64,000 bases of DNA from Acridotheres tristis (lineage: Eukaryota; Chordata; Aves; Passeriformes; Sturnidae), in NCBI GenBank assembly GCA_037013685.1, contig CM072886.1, forward strand, positions 59,264,933-59,328,932. The letters are read 5' to 3'. How positions within the stretch are numbered: the first letter of the stretch is position 1; each line of letters begins with the position of its first letter. The notes under the pieces are model-generated. The model ran no database searches, was not told the DNA's origin, and worked only from the letters and a program-made list of their open reading frames with translations. Below, piece by piece: positions 12,401 to 27,400 of this stretch. The translations under genes were made by a program, and so were the position numbers.

Positions 12401-15400
12401 CGTTCAGCAGGTTTCTGCAAGGTTTGGTGTGGCGTTTCTTTTCACGAAACTGACAAAATCTGGCAACAATGCACCGTGTAAAAAAGTGACATTTTGACTC
12501 TAAGGAAGGAATTATTTGCAATTTGTTTTGAGCAGAAGCTTAGCTCGTGTCAGATGTGAACCTCCAGACAATCATTAGTTTAAACTGCCTGCTATGTGTT
12601 TAAAAATTTCAGTCAATTTAGAGCTGATCTGAATTGCAAATGGGATGGTAATAAGCCATTAGGGAATAGCATATCTCTCTCTCACACTTGCAACCCTCTG
12701 CTTTAAGGGGCCTTGACTGCACTCAGATATGAAAATGCCACTTTAGTCATGCGCATTGACAACAAACATGGAAGTGTAGGTGTAGTGTCCAGCCTTGTGG
12801 AGTGGCATTCGGGAGGAGAAGACCAGGAGAGGCCACAGGAGTGAAGGAACAGGTGCAGCCACCACACTGAACAAGAGGCAGCAGTCAGTTTTCCACAGAA
12901 CAGACAGCGTGGCTTGCTGATGGCACACTAAAACACTGGCCTGGCATAAGACTAGAGCTTGGTGATTTGGATTTCTGAGGATCTGAGGCATTTCTCATCC
13001 CCCATGATGCCATTTTTGGGAATGAGTGTAGGCACAACTGCACAACTAAAACTGAGTAAATATCATACATGACAGCATTTAATAAATAACACTTAAGTAA
13101 TTAAATAAATTCATACACTATCCAAATTATCTTTTCCTACTGAAGAACATCTTAAATCACCTATTGATGTTTTGTAGGTGTTTCGTAGGTAGAAAGACTT
13201 TATTTCACAGCCCTATAGCCACTCTTGCGTAGCTGCCACTTTTTTTTTTTTTGCACTGCTTCATAAAATCACACATGAAACTCATCTATTTTGTGGTTTC
13301 TTGAGTCTGCAGATGAGGCTGGCTCCATGTCCTACCAAATCAGCTGATAAGCAAACTACTCTCTGCACTCAAGCAGATTCCCATGCAGTGATAATGAAGG
13401 GATAAATGCAGATCTGATCTGCATCTGTAAAACTTGAATGCTAGTACCTCAGTATCAACCAGATCAGTAGATGTTCCCACATCACTGGAAATTCTTGCAA
13501 CGCTAGACATGAACAGTTTCCTAATGGAATTCTGGGACTCCATTTGCTGCCTGAAGCTGCATGTCTAAATACAGGTCCTGGAGATTTTGTTTCTAGAGAA
13601 TCTCTTTGTTGAGGGGTCTAACCAGAGTCACTCACAGCAGACCACAGAGACTCTGCAGAATCTCACAGGAGGTCCAGCTGCCACAAACACCATGGTATTA
13701 GCACACTCACCAGACTGGATTTCTGCAGACCATGCCTTCGTTCTCAGGAGACCATTAAAGTGGATATTCCACTGATTCCTTTACAGCACATCCACTCAAT
13801 CCCCTCTGCTTTTCAGAGATAACACCTTAAAATTGATGGCTGCAGGTGAATGTGGATATTACACCATATCACAGCTTTCCTAAAAGGTTCATGTCAGCTC
13901 TCTCCAGCTGGCAATATGCTAGAAAGGAATTTGCTTGCACAGTACCTTTATGGAACTGCCATGCAGTGGAAAGTAAATGGCCATGGACAAATAGGTCAGT
14001 GTTAGAGTGCTGAGCCAGAGGCTTTGAATAAGTAAGAGGGATCTAAGCAAGGGAAATACAACTCAGGTAAAACTGTGGGTGCAGATGAAGAGTACAGAAC
14101 CTTTATTAATCAGCTTCCCAAACAGGACTGAAAAAAGCCTCTCTGTCTGAACCTCTCTGATTCAAATTGTACCTGCTAGAACTCATCTGAACCAACCATA
14201 ACATGGCAAAATTCTATCAACAGAGCCTTCCAAAACTTAGTGTGTATCTATATTTATACATGTACAGATATGTATGACTTATTGAAAGAAATTCTATTCC
14301 ATGAATATTATAATGAAGTGACAAAAAATTTGAATATTCAAAATTTATTATTAGAAGTCTGGAGCAATATGAAGAAGCTTCTGACAGGGAAAACGTGAGG
14401 TTTTGGGTTGAATCACTTATTCCAGGACAGGTACATCTAAAAATACTTGAGAATCTAAACTTTGAAGACAATTGAGCACCATCAAAAGACTTCCAAATTT
14501 TTTGTTTCCTGGGAACAGAGTGGACTAGTCCCTGCAAGCCACATGAAGTAAATTAATCCTTTCCAATTATCTTTGCAAGCTATATTTGGGATAACAATTC
14601 CCTACTTTCATATGTACACATGTGGAGCTTCCCTTCATTTTAGTGAGATAAACGACGTTTCCAATTTGGATCTTTGAAAAGGTCTGACATTCAGTATTTA
14701 TTATTACAGCAAAGATTAAGAACAGTCCTACTGAACTCTAATATTTAAAGACTTAATCCTTTCAGAAGTGATATTATGGCACAGGACAATTAATATATTC
14801 CCAGAAGTATATCTTTCAAGCAAAAAATTTCCTGTGATAAATACAGGAAAGATTAAAGATGGTATTACATGTTAATTCAGATGGAAATGGAGTAGTTAAA
14901 TGCTTCCAAATTGAAACTCTTGCTCATTACAATTTTCCCAGCATTTGCAATGTAATAAAAAAATTCAAAATATAGTTTTTCTATTATATTTGGTTTAAGC
15001 AAGACAGCACACAGAATAAAATAGTTGGAATCTAGCAAAATACTGTAAGTTTTAAATAATATAAAATCCATTGCTTTAGTGACTTTTGGCAGTTCTGTGT
15101 TTTACTGTCTTTTGATGAGGTATTCAATATTCATTCCATCAGATACTCTGGCAAAGTGCGTACATGCCAAAATGCATGCTCTAAATTTACTTCAGTTTCC
15201 ACATAAAAATTGTTTAATTATGATAAATGTTTTTTTTTATGTACAAGTTACCCCTTGAACATACACCTGCATAATGTGGTAGTTCAAAGATATATTAGGA
15301 AACTGCTAAGCTTTAGGTATCTTCCTCATTTACATTTGAAAACTGAGTTCCTGTATTGAGGGTTCTTATCCTTATTTGACATGTGACACAGGCCAAAGAT

Positions 15401-18400
15401 TGCAGTTGTATTTACTGAAAGTAAACCAACACAAACAGTGAAAGGGAAAGATATGAGCAACCAGGGAGATGCGATTTCTTGGACTTTTAAGCATACGTGT
15501 GTGTAATGGTTGTATGATTTTTATGTCAGATATTTGGCTATCTAAATATTACTTTTCACATTACATAGTCCTGAGAGCATGTAGTATAAATTAACCCATA
15601 TCAGTTATGAAAAAATAGTCATATGAATGGAATCTGAAAGACAAACAATCCTCTCTCAGCTGCAATTGAACATAATCTGAGCACAGAGTAATATTTTGGT
15701 TTGGTTAGAAGAAGAATGCTACAGGAATCAAAGGCTTAGACCTGGATTCCTTCCTTGTGTGAATACCCTTGTTGACCTTGGAGGGAGGGTTGACATAATA
15801 TGGCATAAACAAGCAACACCATATTTTAATTCCCAAAGATTGCCAATATAAGTGCATGATATTCATGTGTATAAAAGATACAGAGGAGAACATCATTGGC
15901 AGTGACGGTGATCTGACTTACTTGAAAACAGGAAGCAGGAGAATTTTGTTCTTTGCATCCCAACTTGCCCTGTGCCAGCTAACTGTGTCACAGGTTTCAG
16001 TAGCAGAGACCAGGCCACAGTCCAAGTAAAAATCGGAGTAAAATAGAGTAGATGTCTCATGGGGAGAAAGCACTTTGCCAGTGCACAACAGAGTAAAGTG
16101 GGGATCAGAATTCTTCCCTCTGAATAGGTAATATTCTGTATCTCAGTGTACTCTACAGATGACCCAAATATTGTGCAGGTCCCCTGAAGGTTCACAGCAA
16201 AGTTACAAAGAAATGTGATGTATATGGATCCTAGGACTGGATGCATTGCCTATATGTGGTTCTGCACTGAGATTTTCCTTCATCTTGATACTCACCAGAC
16301 ATTAGCATGGGATTCAACTTGTGCCACCCCTTTGGGCTGGTGGCAAAGACATTAACTTGTCACAGAAGAACAGTCTATAAAGGATTTACAAAACCATAGT
16401 GCATTCTCTCACATAAAATCAAGCAAAGACAAGCAAGTTTAGGTGATATGCAAATCAAGCCTTCAAACACACAGTCATTGTGGGTCAGCCACTGCAGATT
16501 TCTTTTATATTGAAATACATTTTAATCAAGAAGCTCCGGGTTCAAATTGTGAAAATTCAGTTCTTGGCTCTAAATTCTGTACAGCTGCTAATAGATACTG
16601 AAGCGACTTCTTAAGCAGTAGCTCAAATGGCAAACACACCTCTTCTGGAAATGTATGTGTCTGAAAATACTGATATGCACTCATTTCATTAGAAGGGTTT
16701 AACACCCTTTTCCTTACAGAGGACACATAAAGAAAAGCATCATGCCTAGAGATTAATTCAAATTCTTCCAGAGAGCAGCAATTCTTACCACAATAGACCC
16801 AGAGGGAAAGCAAAGAAATGTTGAAGGCAAAGTCCCATCTCTTACAGTGTTACTAATCTTGGGGTACCCAACTACAGTCCATCCAAGCAGCTTCATGGTC
16901 CAGTTGCTGAATCCACGCCACACCTGCTGCAGTACATAGAATCTACTCCCATAAATTTTGAGCTGCATGTGGTATTGCCTGCGAGATGTTATCTATAAAC
17001 ACAGACTTGCACAAATGGAAGAAATCAAGGCTTCCTTCAGCTACCATTCAAATGCAGCCAGGGGGAAATCTGCAAAAGGAGTGCCTCCTCTCTGTGTATC
17101 TACAGAATTGAGTCCTGGCCTTCACTTCCCATCTTCTAAACATGGGTTTAATTCAAAGAAAGAGACATGACAGAATGCATGTGGATATGAGACAACATGT
17201 GCCTTGAGGCTAGTGACAGAGGGAGGTGAAGGTAACAACCCCCTGTGAAGGTGAAGGCAATGATGCACAGTGTAGTTCAGACACAAGCTGAGAAGTCCCA
17301 TTTCTGTGAACACAAAAAATCCCAGACAACCTGATCATCCTCTTAAAGAAAAACAGCCTCTTCCCTGATGAATCTATATGAAATGTTTTACCCTCATTGA
17401 TACAAAATAGTAAGAATGGTAAGAAATGGACAAAAAGAAACACAGAAGAACTGTTTTTAAAGCTTAGCAGATCATGCTATGGTAATGTACAGAAAAGAAT
17501 GCATATGATCCTGAATCACAGTGTTATCAAATGACTAGCAAGAAATAGAATGTAGTGTGAAGCAGTAACCTCTTCCTGGATTTCACTGTGGGAAGTGCTT
17601 TCCTCTCTGCTTCATTCACTTTCACACACTAGTGTGTGGGTGGGACTTGCTTATCTTTATTTAATTATTATTTTTTATTTTTATTTATGTTTAATTATTC
17701 ACTATTCATTGTCATTTTCATGATGATATTTATTTTCATTTTAGTTATTAATGAGCAATATTAAACTGTCGTATTGCTGACTTGTTCAAATCCCCAAACT
17801 ATCAGTCATATACGGCTTTTCCCTCAAAGCTATGACATGATTTAAGAAAGATGGGACATACAAACAAGAGTTTTTGTAAGACCAGATCTCAGGCCTTAAA
17901 TACATGTGTATATATATATATATGAAGGTATAAATATATATTTTGTTAAACGATTAATATATTTCTTTACAAAAATAGATCAAATTATACGTTTTGGATT
18001 TTGCATTCTGCCAAACAATAGATAGATCAGTCCTAACATGTTAGTATTTACAGTAAAATACATATTATTCTTTTTTATACTTCCATCGTTGTTGTTTAGA
18101 AAATTTTAATCAAAATTAAACAAAACAATCACTATTTATATTTTACAGAGCTACTTTGCAGGTGTTCTTTCTGCTTCATTGTGACTTGGTAAAATTTATC
18201 TGCTTTATTCTCAATGAATTTTTATGCATGAAAGAGGACTTTTTATTCAGAGACTGATAGCTCTCTACCATTCCTTCCCCTCCCTTTCTAAAACTGCAAC
18301 CTGCAAGAAACAAATGTAATTTCTCCCATAGTTTAAGAGAAGAACTGTGCTTTGTTTCTAATACTGAAAGTTGGCGGGAGCTGGGAGGGGTAGGGTTTAA

Positions 18401-20734
18401 GTCTTTGATTAAGAGCTTGGTTTGAGTTTTTAAAAAATATTTTAGCAAAATACAACCTTTTGCAAATAGTGAAACTCAATTTCCTTATATATTTAAGGTC
18501 CTACAGCATACCACAATGGTTATAAACCAGCCATTCTGAAGCTGGGTTGTGTCTGACAAATAGAATATATCTAGGAAATGGGGAAATACTGCTTGAAATA
18601 CCAAGGACTATTTCCAAGACAATAGCTCTGAGGACAAGACATCCACTGTAGAGGCAATCCATTTGTCCATGTATCTACGTGCCTTATATGACTCTATAAA
18701 ATACTATTCCCAAATATTAAGGCTCATTTCTTCTTTAATAGCCTCATTAGACCAGGATAAGAATACACCCTCAGAGCAGTAGTAGGAAGGATGGCACATT
18801 TTCACAATTCAAGGAGGTAGAGGGTGCAATTTCAAAGTAGTTATCTCAGTGCCTGGAGCAGCCAGAGAGGACTGGTGTGAGAAGTACCAAAAAGGATGGG
18901 CAAGGCAGTGGGCAAGCAGAAGGTCAACAATAGACTGGATCTTTCCTGTTGAAAACAATGAAGAAAGATGAGTACTTCAGTGGTGGCTGTGGATCATGTA
19001 TTACCAAATGAAAAGAAGATTGTGGGAACAGACATGTGCTCTAAGGTTCAGCTTTGAACACAGATGTCCACTTTGCTGGCATATAAGCCTAACAAATTCT
19101 GTCAGGTGATTTATGCAATGCAGAATACAGAAGCATAACTGTCTGTCTGCTGGTGCTAAGTCCATTAACATTAGAATTAGATATGTCATCTCTATCCAGT
19201 ACACGTTATTTTACTCATCATTACACATTTATTCCTTTATCAGATTTTTGTTAAAATGAGCTTCACTGAAGACAAAAGACCTGAATAATTTGATATGCAA
19301 TAAATGTGTCCTTGTAGCCTTATTTCCTTAAACAGAGAAAATAATATGGTTAGATTAGCTCAAATGACAATGCACCGTCTTATATAAGGTTCACTAGGTT
19401 ACAGAGAGAAACGTTCATGCACCCTCAAATGAAAGGGTTCAAAAAAATGACAGAACGCATAGTTAATTAGTTGACTGGATTGTTCAATTCTTGCATAAAG
19501 GCATGAGCTCTGCTTTAGTGAAGAAGCAAGCAATGACAGAAGTTAATGCCTCAGAGATTCTGCTTTAAACATTTTAGACTCTTGTCAAAATTATAATTGC
19601 ATTCATATGAGATTTCATATATTTGGTTTTGTAGGGGGTTGATCTCATTTTACCTTGTAGGATTTTTTAGCTGGAAAAGAGAATTGAATAAGTAGAAAAA
19701 ACACAAGTGGATGACATGCATCAGGAGCAATTGTGTAGGTGTTGTACAAAACACCTTGCAAAAATGCTACTTGTCTGAAAGGCACTTGTAGTAATAGACT
19801 GGGACAAAAAATGACAAACAGAAAAAGACAGACAGATGGAAGAACAAAGAAGCAGTGACACAGTTGGTCAGTGTGATAGGCAGCATTCTCACATCCCTTG
19901 TCTGACAGCTGTCAAAAATTTATTAAACTTCACAGCAAAAAAGAGCTTTAAAAAGGCATCTCTTACCAAAGGAAAAAAAAACCAAACTGAGTTGAGACAA
20001 GCTAAAAATCTTAAATCTGTGAAATGCTTAACTTTATTGCTCATAAATCCTTTACTTCTAAAAGAATAAAAATAAAGTTACTTGTTTGTCAGTTGTCTGT
20101 ATTCCTAGATCCATACCTCGACAGAAAACACTTTTTATTCATTGATAGACTGTATTGTCTTAATGCAACTGAAAAAATCCTTATTTTCACTTCAAATTCC
20201 CTAACTCTCCAGAAAATTGACATGCCATTCATATAAGAAGAAAGCTTCTTTTGCTCTGAACACGTTTGCCTTCTCCAGGCATGGCAGACATTTTGCAGAG
20301 TGTCAGCTGTGAAGGAAACATGAATATCTTCACATGATCCACAGCTGCACTGCGAAAATGCCTATGGGGATGGGGAAATATTCTAGACCCCTACCCATCA
20401 GCTCTACATGCTGTGAAGTGATTAAAAGAATAAGGCTAAGAGTTACCAGGAAATCAGGAATGTCTGAGGGCAGAAAAGAGAGAAACTGATTTTCTAAGAC
20501 ACTCAGAATGGATGAAATTCATCCTCATTCAGGACTTTCATACAAGAGGTATTCCCAACAGCACCCTTGTTTAAAAATAATTCCAAGCAGCAAAAATCAA
20601 ACTTAGACACCCCAGCAATGGAATTACAAATCATAACATTGTCTAAAAACCTATCAATAATTTCTCGATCCATATTCAAAATCACATACAGTTTTTCTAA
20701 AGCTTGTGAACACTTTGAGAGTGATTTCTTAATT
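12401..20734. other. Intergenic, no gene seen
   Basis: Long AT-rich stretch. Simple sequence includes a T run near 13240-13252, the AT tract at 17651-17751 and TATATA near 17906-17925. The stretch 12470-12680 has the balanced, non-repetitive look of a possible conserved noncoding element, but I cannot test that. No coding gene is supported. Confidence 0.5.
17651..17751. repeat. AT-rich low-complexity tract
   Basis: TTTA/ATTA-type sequence of about 100 bp with almost no G or C. Simple sequence only. Confidence 0.7.
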
Positions 20735-21441
20735 TTCTTGTCCTGTCACTGCATGCTCTTGTAAAAAGTCTCTCTCCAGATTTCTGGTAGGCCCATTTCA
20801 GGTACTGGGAAGCTGTTACGAAGTCTCCCTAGATCCTTCTCTTTTCCAGGCTGAAGATCCCCAATTTTCTCAGCCTGTCTTCTACAAGAGGTGCTCCAGA
20901 CCTCTGATTATCCTTGTGCTCTCCTCTAGACTCATTCTAAGAGGTTCTTTGGCGGCCAAAGAGATGAACACAGCACTCTGGGTAGGGTCCACAAGAGCAG
21001 AGTATTTATTGTGGGGGGATCATCTCCCTTGATCTGCTGGCCACACTGCCTTTGGTGCAGCCCAGGACAGTCTTGGCTTTCTGAGCTGGAAGCTCAGGTC
21101 ATCTTGAGCTTCTCATCAACCAGCACCCCCAAGTCCTTCTCCTCAACTTGAGATGCTCTCAACTTGGTACTTGGGTACTTGGGATTGCCCTGCCCCGAGG
21201 ACCCTGCCAACACGTTGAGAGCTACTCCTTGGCCTCGTTGAACTTCATGAGGTTTGCAAAGACACACCTCTTAAAAGCCTGCCATGGTCCCTGTGGATGG
21301 CATTCCTGCTCCATAGAATGTCAACAGCTTGGTGTCATCAGCACACTTGCAGAGAGAGAGTGCATCCAATCCCACTGTCCATATTGCCAACAAAGATGTT
21401 ACATGGGACCACAAATACTTTGGGAAGTGTGTTATTGATCT
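20735..21441 (-). mobile_element. CR1 LINE fragment
   Basis: Reverse-oriented CR1, about 0.7 kb. Characteristic phrases on the + strand are TCTTGTCCTGTCACTGCATG, AGTCTCTCTCCAGATTTCT, TTTCCAGGCTGAAGATCCCC, CACCCCCAAGTCCTTCTCC and CCTGTGGATGGCATTCCTG. It lacks the very 3' end present in the copy at 9.6 kb. The 96-codon open frame inside (21148-21438) is antisense CR1 sequence, not a gene. The copy has decayed and is inactive. Confidence 0.9.
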
Positions 21442-24400
21442 AAATCAGTAATGGGATTCCCTATAGAATAATGGAAAAACTGGGGGAAGGAGACAGGAAA
21501 TAAAATAAGAGAAGCATTCATACTGCAAGCCACTCTCATCTCACTAGAATTCAGTATCTTAGATTTATGTTTGCTTCCTCTTACTGGTCTACCTCATTTC
21601 TATTGTTCTGTTTCTGCTATTACCCAGCAGGCTCTTGCAAATAAATAGGCTCACCACATTTAATGATACTCTCTCTTACAAAAGAATGGCAGCTTGACGT
21701 GTTGCAAGTCACTGTGCTACAAGCACGAGTGGTGGAGTCATTTTCCACATCCCACAGGTAAGACACTGACATCATAAGCTCAAGACAGTCAAATAAGATA
21801 CTAATACTACTAACACTCATGTTCAAAACTTTCCTTGACATTTAAGGGGTCCCTGTCTGAAGGCTAATTTCAGCAGTTTTCCTGAATGGTTGCCCTCTTG
21901 TATATACTTTATGTATCAGTTGCCTAACGTGCAATTTACCAAGTTGCCTTCCACCTGTCCTCCACCTGGACCCAAAGCCAGTCCTGTACACTGAGCTTCA
22001 ACAACTACAATAAAACCATTCTCACTTCAGTCCCTCTGCAATATTAACCTGCCAACCCTTCAGGTAATGTCCTAGTGGTCATCCTGAAATGCATACATAC
22101 TTTAATATCTCTGCAAACTTGTAGCAATTAATGTCTAAAAAAATTAATATTAGATGTGTTTATTTAAAAGTATTCCAGTAAAACAACCGTTCGTCATTTT
22201 GCTTTTGCTCTCTACTGTAAGACATTCGGTTATCAACAGGACACATTAAATATAAGAATTTTCTAGGCTGCAGTGCTTGATTCGGTTGATTAAAGATTCT
22301 TTATTTCCTCTCTATTTTTGAGACACTGACCTGCACATATACATCTAAGCATATATTAAAGGCAAAAAAATCACTCAAGTTCCACTGGGTGTTATCTAAT
22401 CTGCAGAAACCACTTCGCATTCCAGAATTAACCACTAGATTTGGAAAATGTCATTTACATAATAAAAGCATGTCAGACTATCACAAACAGATCCTCCATT
22501 TCAGTCAACCTTGAGAAAAATTGGAAATCACTACAAAAATATTTGTCATAGACAGCCACAAACAAAATGCCAGAGAATGCATCCTGCTTCTCACTTACAC
22601 AAGCCCAGAACTGTTCTTTTCATTGTATCTAGCATTTTGTTTATCTATGCCCTCAACTTTACATACAAGCTAGACATTAAAAAGAAGATATTACCTTTGA
22701 CATGAAAAACTTCCATTCTAAACTGAACTCCAGCAAAGCAGTGCAGGAAATTTTGGGCCTTAAGGGGAGAATAAAAGCTTTACACAAGAACTGAAGTGTT
22801 GGTCTACTCTGAACAACTCTCTAGTCCACTGTCATATTTCTAAAAACAGCAAGTGGGAGATGATCAGGAAAAAGCCATTACAGATAGGTATCTCCCTTAT
22901 TTCCAGGTCCTCTGGAGGTAAGGGGTGTTGAGCATGCTGGAGTGCATGGTGAATGCAACTGTCACATTGACCATTACTGTGGGTCTGCTCTGTACAAACC
23001 TAGATACTCTTACTTTAAAGACTTAAACACAGGTTTCCAAATTTGCCAGATGCAGTGGATTCCACAACTTGTTCTGTGTCAATGATTTCATTTTGTTTGC
23101 TTTAGATCCTTCCTTGGCTGGAAAAATCAGAAAAAAATATCTGCTGAAAAGGGCTTTAATTTTTGTTGGCAACAATTAAAGAGTCTGAATTAATTTAAAA
23201 ATAAAAATTAAAAAAAAGGACTGTCTACCTAGTAACAATCAGGAATGGGGAATGAGGTGCAAAAGCAGCAAAAATTATTCCAGAAGACAGTCAGAAAGGA
23301 ATTTGGCTCAATGCCACAAATAGCCCAAATTCCTCTTTAGTTTTCTACTAATATGAGTGAAATCTTTCCTAGAAACAGCAACTTACCTTCACTGAGATAT
23401 GTGTAAGAGCATATTTCATTCATTTGACTGAAAGGAAATAAGATCACCTCATTTCTCTTAAATCTAGTAACATTGGAAAAACCTAGTTTTATCTACAACA
23501 GTCAAGGTGCCTGTAGACTTCTGAAAAAATTGCTTATGTGCATTTCTGCCAACAGGGACTTTTTCTATGACATCAGCAGCTTCATCATGAAGTCAGTCTG
23601 CCTCACAAACTTTGATCAGAGGAATCTTCATCTATTCTCCCAAATAAAAAGAAATTTGCCTAAAGAAACGTCCTTCAATTTCAAATCAAAATACTAAATT
23701 GAAGCAAAACTCTACTCAAAACTATTCATAGAACTTACTTGCTTTTAGAAAAGGATATTACCATGTACAAGAGGGAAGATGATAGAAAGCATAGAAAGGG
23801 TTTGGGGTGGATGTGCGTTGTTGCTGAGCAAACAGTGATGCTCTGTCAGTCTAATCACTGTCAATTGTTCTGCCTATGGAGATGGGTAAAGCGAAATGCA
23901 TTTATGTAGGTCTGGAGAGAACACTGAATGTAAAATTTTATATTGGAAGTATAGAGCTATAAGTCCAGAAATAAAATTTAATACCTCTTATATGTCAAGG
24001 CAGATTAATTTCAAGTAAAAAAAAAGTGCACAGTTTTATGGGATCTGCTGGAAACACCAATTTTCCCCCTTATATTTCCTCCCCTCTCTGATTTTTTTAA
24101 CTAACCCTTCATAAAAAGGGCAGATGAATGATGGAGTGCACTTGGAATTCAACCTTAAAAATCAAATAATTAACCCTGACATACTCAGCTCTTAAAAATT
24201 ATTCATTATATTTTTTAACAGATGTTTTAGTTATTTTCATTGTTACAATGCAGTAGCTTTTAATCAGATTTACATAATTAAATGCTCTCTTTCTGACACA
24301 GACTGCATATCTATTACAGCCTCATTTAAGCCATATAGCATGAGTTATATCAAAGTAATCAGGAATAGTTTCCACATACCTAGGAATAAATTCTCAAAAT

Positions 24401-27360
24401 TCCCTCTGCTGTATATATTGTGTAACTAGGAAAATGTTTTATGCTGAACATTCATTTAAATCTTTTTCAGGGCAGTAAATATTTTCCATATTTCTCTCCT
24501 TCATATTTCTTTCTGGATCCTTCACTTGTCCTTGTGGACATTAAGCACACATGTGGCTTTTTGTCCCTTCCCCCTTGCAGTACATTGTGCTCTGGATTTT
24601 ACAGCCTCAGTGATGCCCAAATGGTGCAGGTCTTCTACCCCTACACATCACATCAAATCTGAATTCTTTTGTGGTCAATGAAGTGTTGATTTGTCTTACC
24701 TGTGTTGATTAGCATTTGTGGCAATGCAATGCCTCATTAAACACAGAAGAGTTCTCTCTAATAGCCAAGTTTGTTCCAGACTAAACTCCTAAACCGGCTT
24801 CTATGAAAAGAGATAAAGATGCATACACATACATGCACATCCTCATGTATATGAGCCTTTTCAGTTAGATTATTAATTGCAGGATTCTGTATTACTTCTA
24901 AGTGGAATGTTTCAGTTCTGGATCTCAGGAAACCTTATTTCTCTTCGTATTTAAACCCTCTTTTGTTCTGAGCATAAATGATTGGGAACATTCTTATCAT
25001 CTTATGACTAACTGGCCCTTGTGGTTCTGGAAAAAAAGCTTACACAATTCTGCCTAATTAATATGTATGTCTTGATGGACATCTTTTGGAATGTATGGGG
25101 AATGGGTAGTGGTCCATGCAAATATAGGATTGAAGGATCATTAACAACTATTTATGAAATAATAATCAAAGAAGATGAGAATTATTGTCTGTATTGGTTT
25201 AGGGTACATAAGAAAGCAAGATCTCCTATTAACTCATTTTAGAAGGGTAAAAATATGAAAAAAACCCTTTTTTTGCCCTATATCTGAGATGAAGATAGTC
25301 TTACTACTGCAAGACATGTAGAAAACATTAAGGAATCTCAAGAGGAAGAAGTGGGAGTTTTTATGGCTTTTCGTTTTTTATGGCTTTTTTTTAATGATCC
25401 TGGTTTTACTTTTCTGATACACTCAAGCCTTACTAAAACTTTACTATGATAAAAAGGAGGGCTGTCGAAGCAGAACATGTGCTTTTGGCATGTTCAGAGG
25501 TGATATCTGTTTCTGCATTTGGAGTAACTACTCTCACTGTACCAGTTTCTATTGCCCCATTTGCAGGGTGTTCCAACAAGAAAAAAGGTGGATGGAGGTA
25601 GGTGCTTCAGTAAGGACAACAAAAGGTGGCCTTTATAAAGCAGCATGTATGCTAAGATCCTCTAAGGAGAATTAGGTATTAAAACCAGAAAATGAAAATA
25701 CCCTCCAGCCCTTCAGACAGAGCAATGAAAACAAACAACTTTTCCTTCACTCAAACATTTAAAATATTAAAACTTTGAAAGTTCTCCAAATGGAATCCAA
25801 TTATGCTCACAACCAGAGGCTAATTTCCCCAACTCTCTGAGCCACTGATGCTCAGAAACTGTCTGAGCGGTTTTGCACTCTAAAATCTAGGGCAGCTGAC
25901 AGTCAACAGATCTACTTTGCTGAGAGGATTTGTTGTTAATTTTGTCCAGCTTCTGTTTTCCAGTGCCAGTCAATGTTTTCCAAGTAAACTCATCCATGAA
26001 TTCATGTAAAGACTCAACTTAAAGCCCTTAGGCGCTGATGGATATATTTTTAGTCTTTTAGATGCAGTCCTAACTCAGTCAAAAGGTTGGCATTTTTTAT
26101 GCAATACAGTATTTATAAAATCCTAAATTAATGCAACAACTCAAGCACCTTAAAACGTTGAGATGCTACCTCTGAAAGTATTTAGCCTAAATGATCAAAA
26201 CCTGAGAGCAGCAGTTAGAAAAAGGATATAAAAAATCTGACCTTTGCAAAACAATCCCACACGGAAACTCTGTTTATCATTGTCTCAGTGACAATCTAGG
26301 GCAAAAAGTCAATATACATTCCTTGGAAGGCCAGATGGAGGGTGGAGAGAGAAAAGGAAGAAAGAAAGGATGAAAGCAAAAAATGAAAGTAATTTAATCC
26401 TTGAGCCATCAAAGTTTTTCTGGTGCATGTGTAACTTTAGAAACCTGAATAGCTACTGAGGAACAACACGCCTGTGAGTGTTTGCTGGCTACACCTGAAG
26501 TCATCAGGCAATCTTCAAACTCCTACTAGTATTGTGTTGGCCACAAATGCCTTGTGCAAGTGTGGCTTTGTCACAACAGACACACAGTTCTGTCAAAATA
26601 AACTTGAGATCAAGTTAGTGCTGTAAGCAGCAATCAGCAGGTGAGTAAAAGCGTATGGTGCCAGTCAGCAAGGAATGGATCAAAATGCTATTCTTCTGCC
26701 AAAAGACAGACCAGACAGTGTCTGCCATGTTATAGCTGTCTTTTTTATTTTTATAAATAAATGGCAATTGTTTCTGGAAATAGTCTTGTTTAAGTGAAGC
26801 AATTGCAAAATCCATAACTTCGCTATCTCATCCCTACCACTTATGCCCTATTTACTCAAAACTTGAAAAGCCACTGATTTAAACTGTCTCTTGCATGCCC
26901 TAAGTCAATACAGCACAGTATTTCTGTATTTCTAGTATTTCTATTTCACAGTACTGACTATCAGGGATCTGCTTGCTCTTGTATAATCTCTCTGTATTTG
27001 GTCTCACTTGTGCAAAACTGAAGCATTCAAATGACTGCCCTGAGAATTGAGATAATGCACTATGGCAAGGATCTAGGTCACTGGTATTAGAGCTGAGTCA
27101 CGTTGCCAGTAATAAAAACACTGATGGTCTTCGGGGAAAAAAAGCAGCTGTGGTTTCTCCTCTAAATAAATTTTAAGGCCTGTAGGCAGGAAAGGGTGAT
27201 ATAAACATGTTGCACTTCTCCATGAAGCAACTATCAAGCACTATGCATAGTGTTTGTTGTGAAAGTCATATGGTCCTTTGTCTGGACGAAACTAGTACTT
27301 TGACAGGAGCAACACAGTAATTTCAGAATAGATTCTCAGAGTAAATAATAAGGCATGTCA

Positions 27361-27400
27361 ATTAAACTCTTGTTTAATACATATATTAAACTCTTGTTTA
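27361..27400 (+). repeat. Short tandem direct repeat
   Basis: The 16-mer ATTAAACTCTTGTTTA occurs twice, at 27361-27376 and 27385-27400, separated by ATACATAT. Looks like a small local duplication. Confidence 0.9.

Noticed and set aside
11901..12420. 160-codon minus-strand frame and overlapping frames
   Set aside because: Result from high G+C with few stop codons. No known domain, no splice context, and competing frames on both strands.
21148..21438. 96-codon frame on the + strand
   Set aside because: Lies within a reverse-oriented CR1 fragment.
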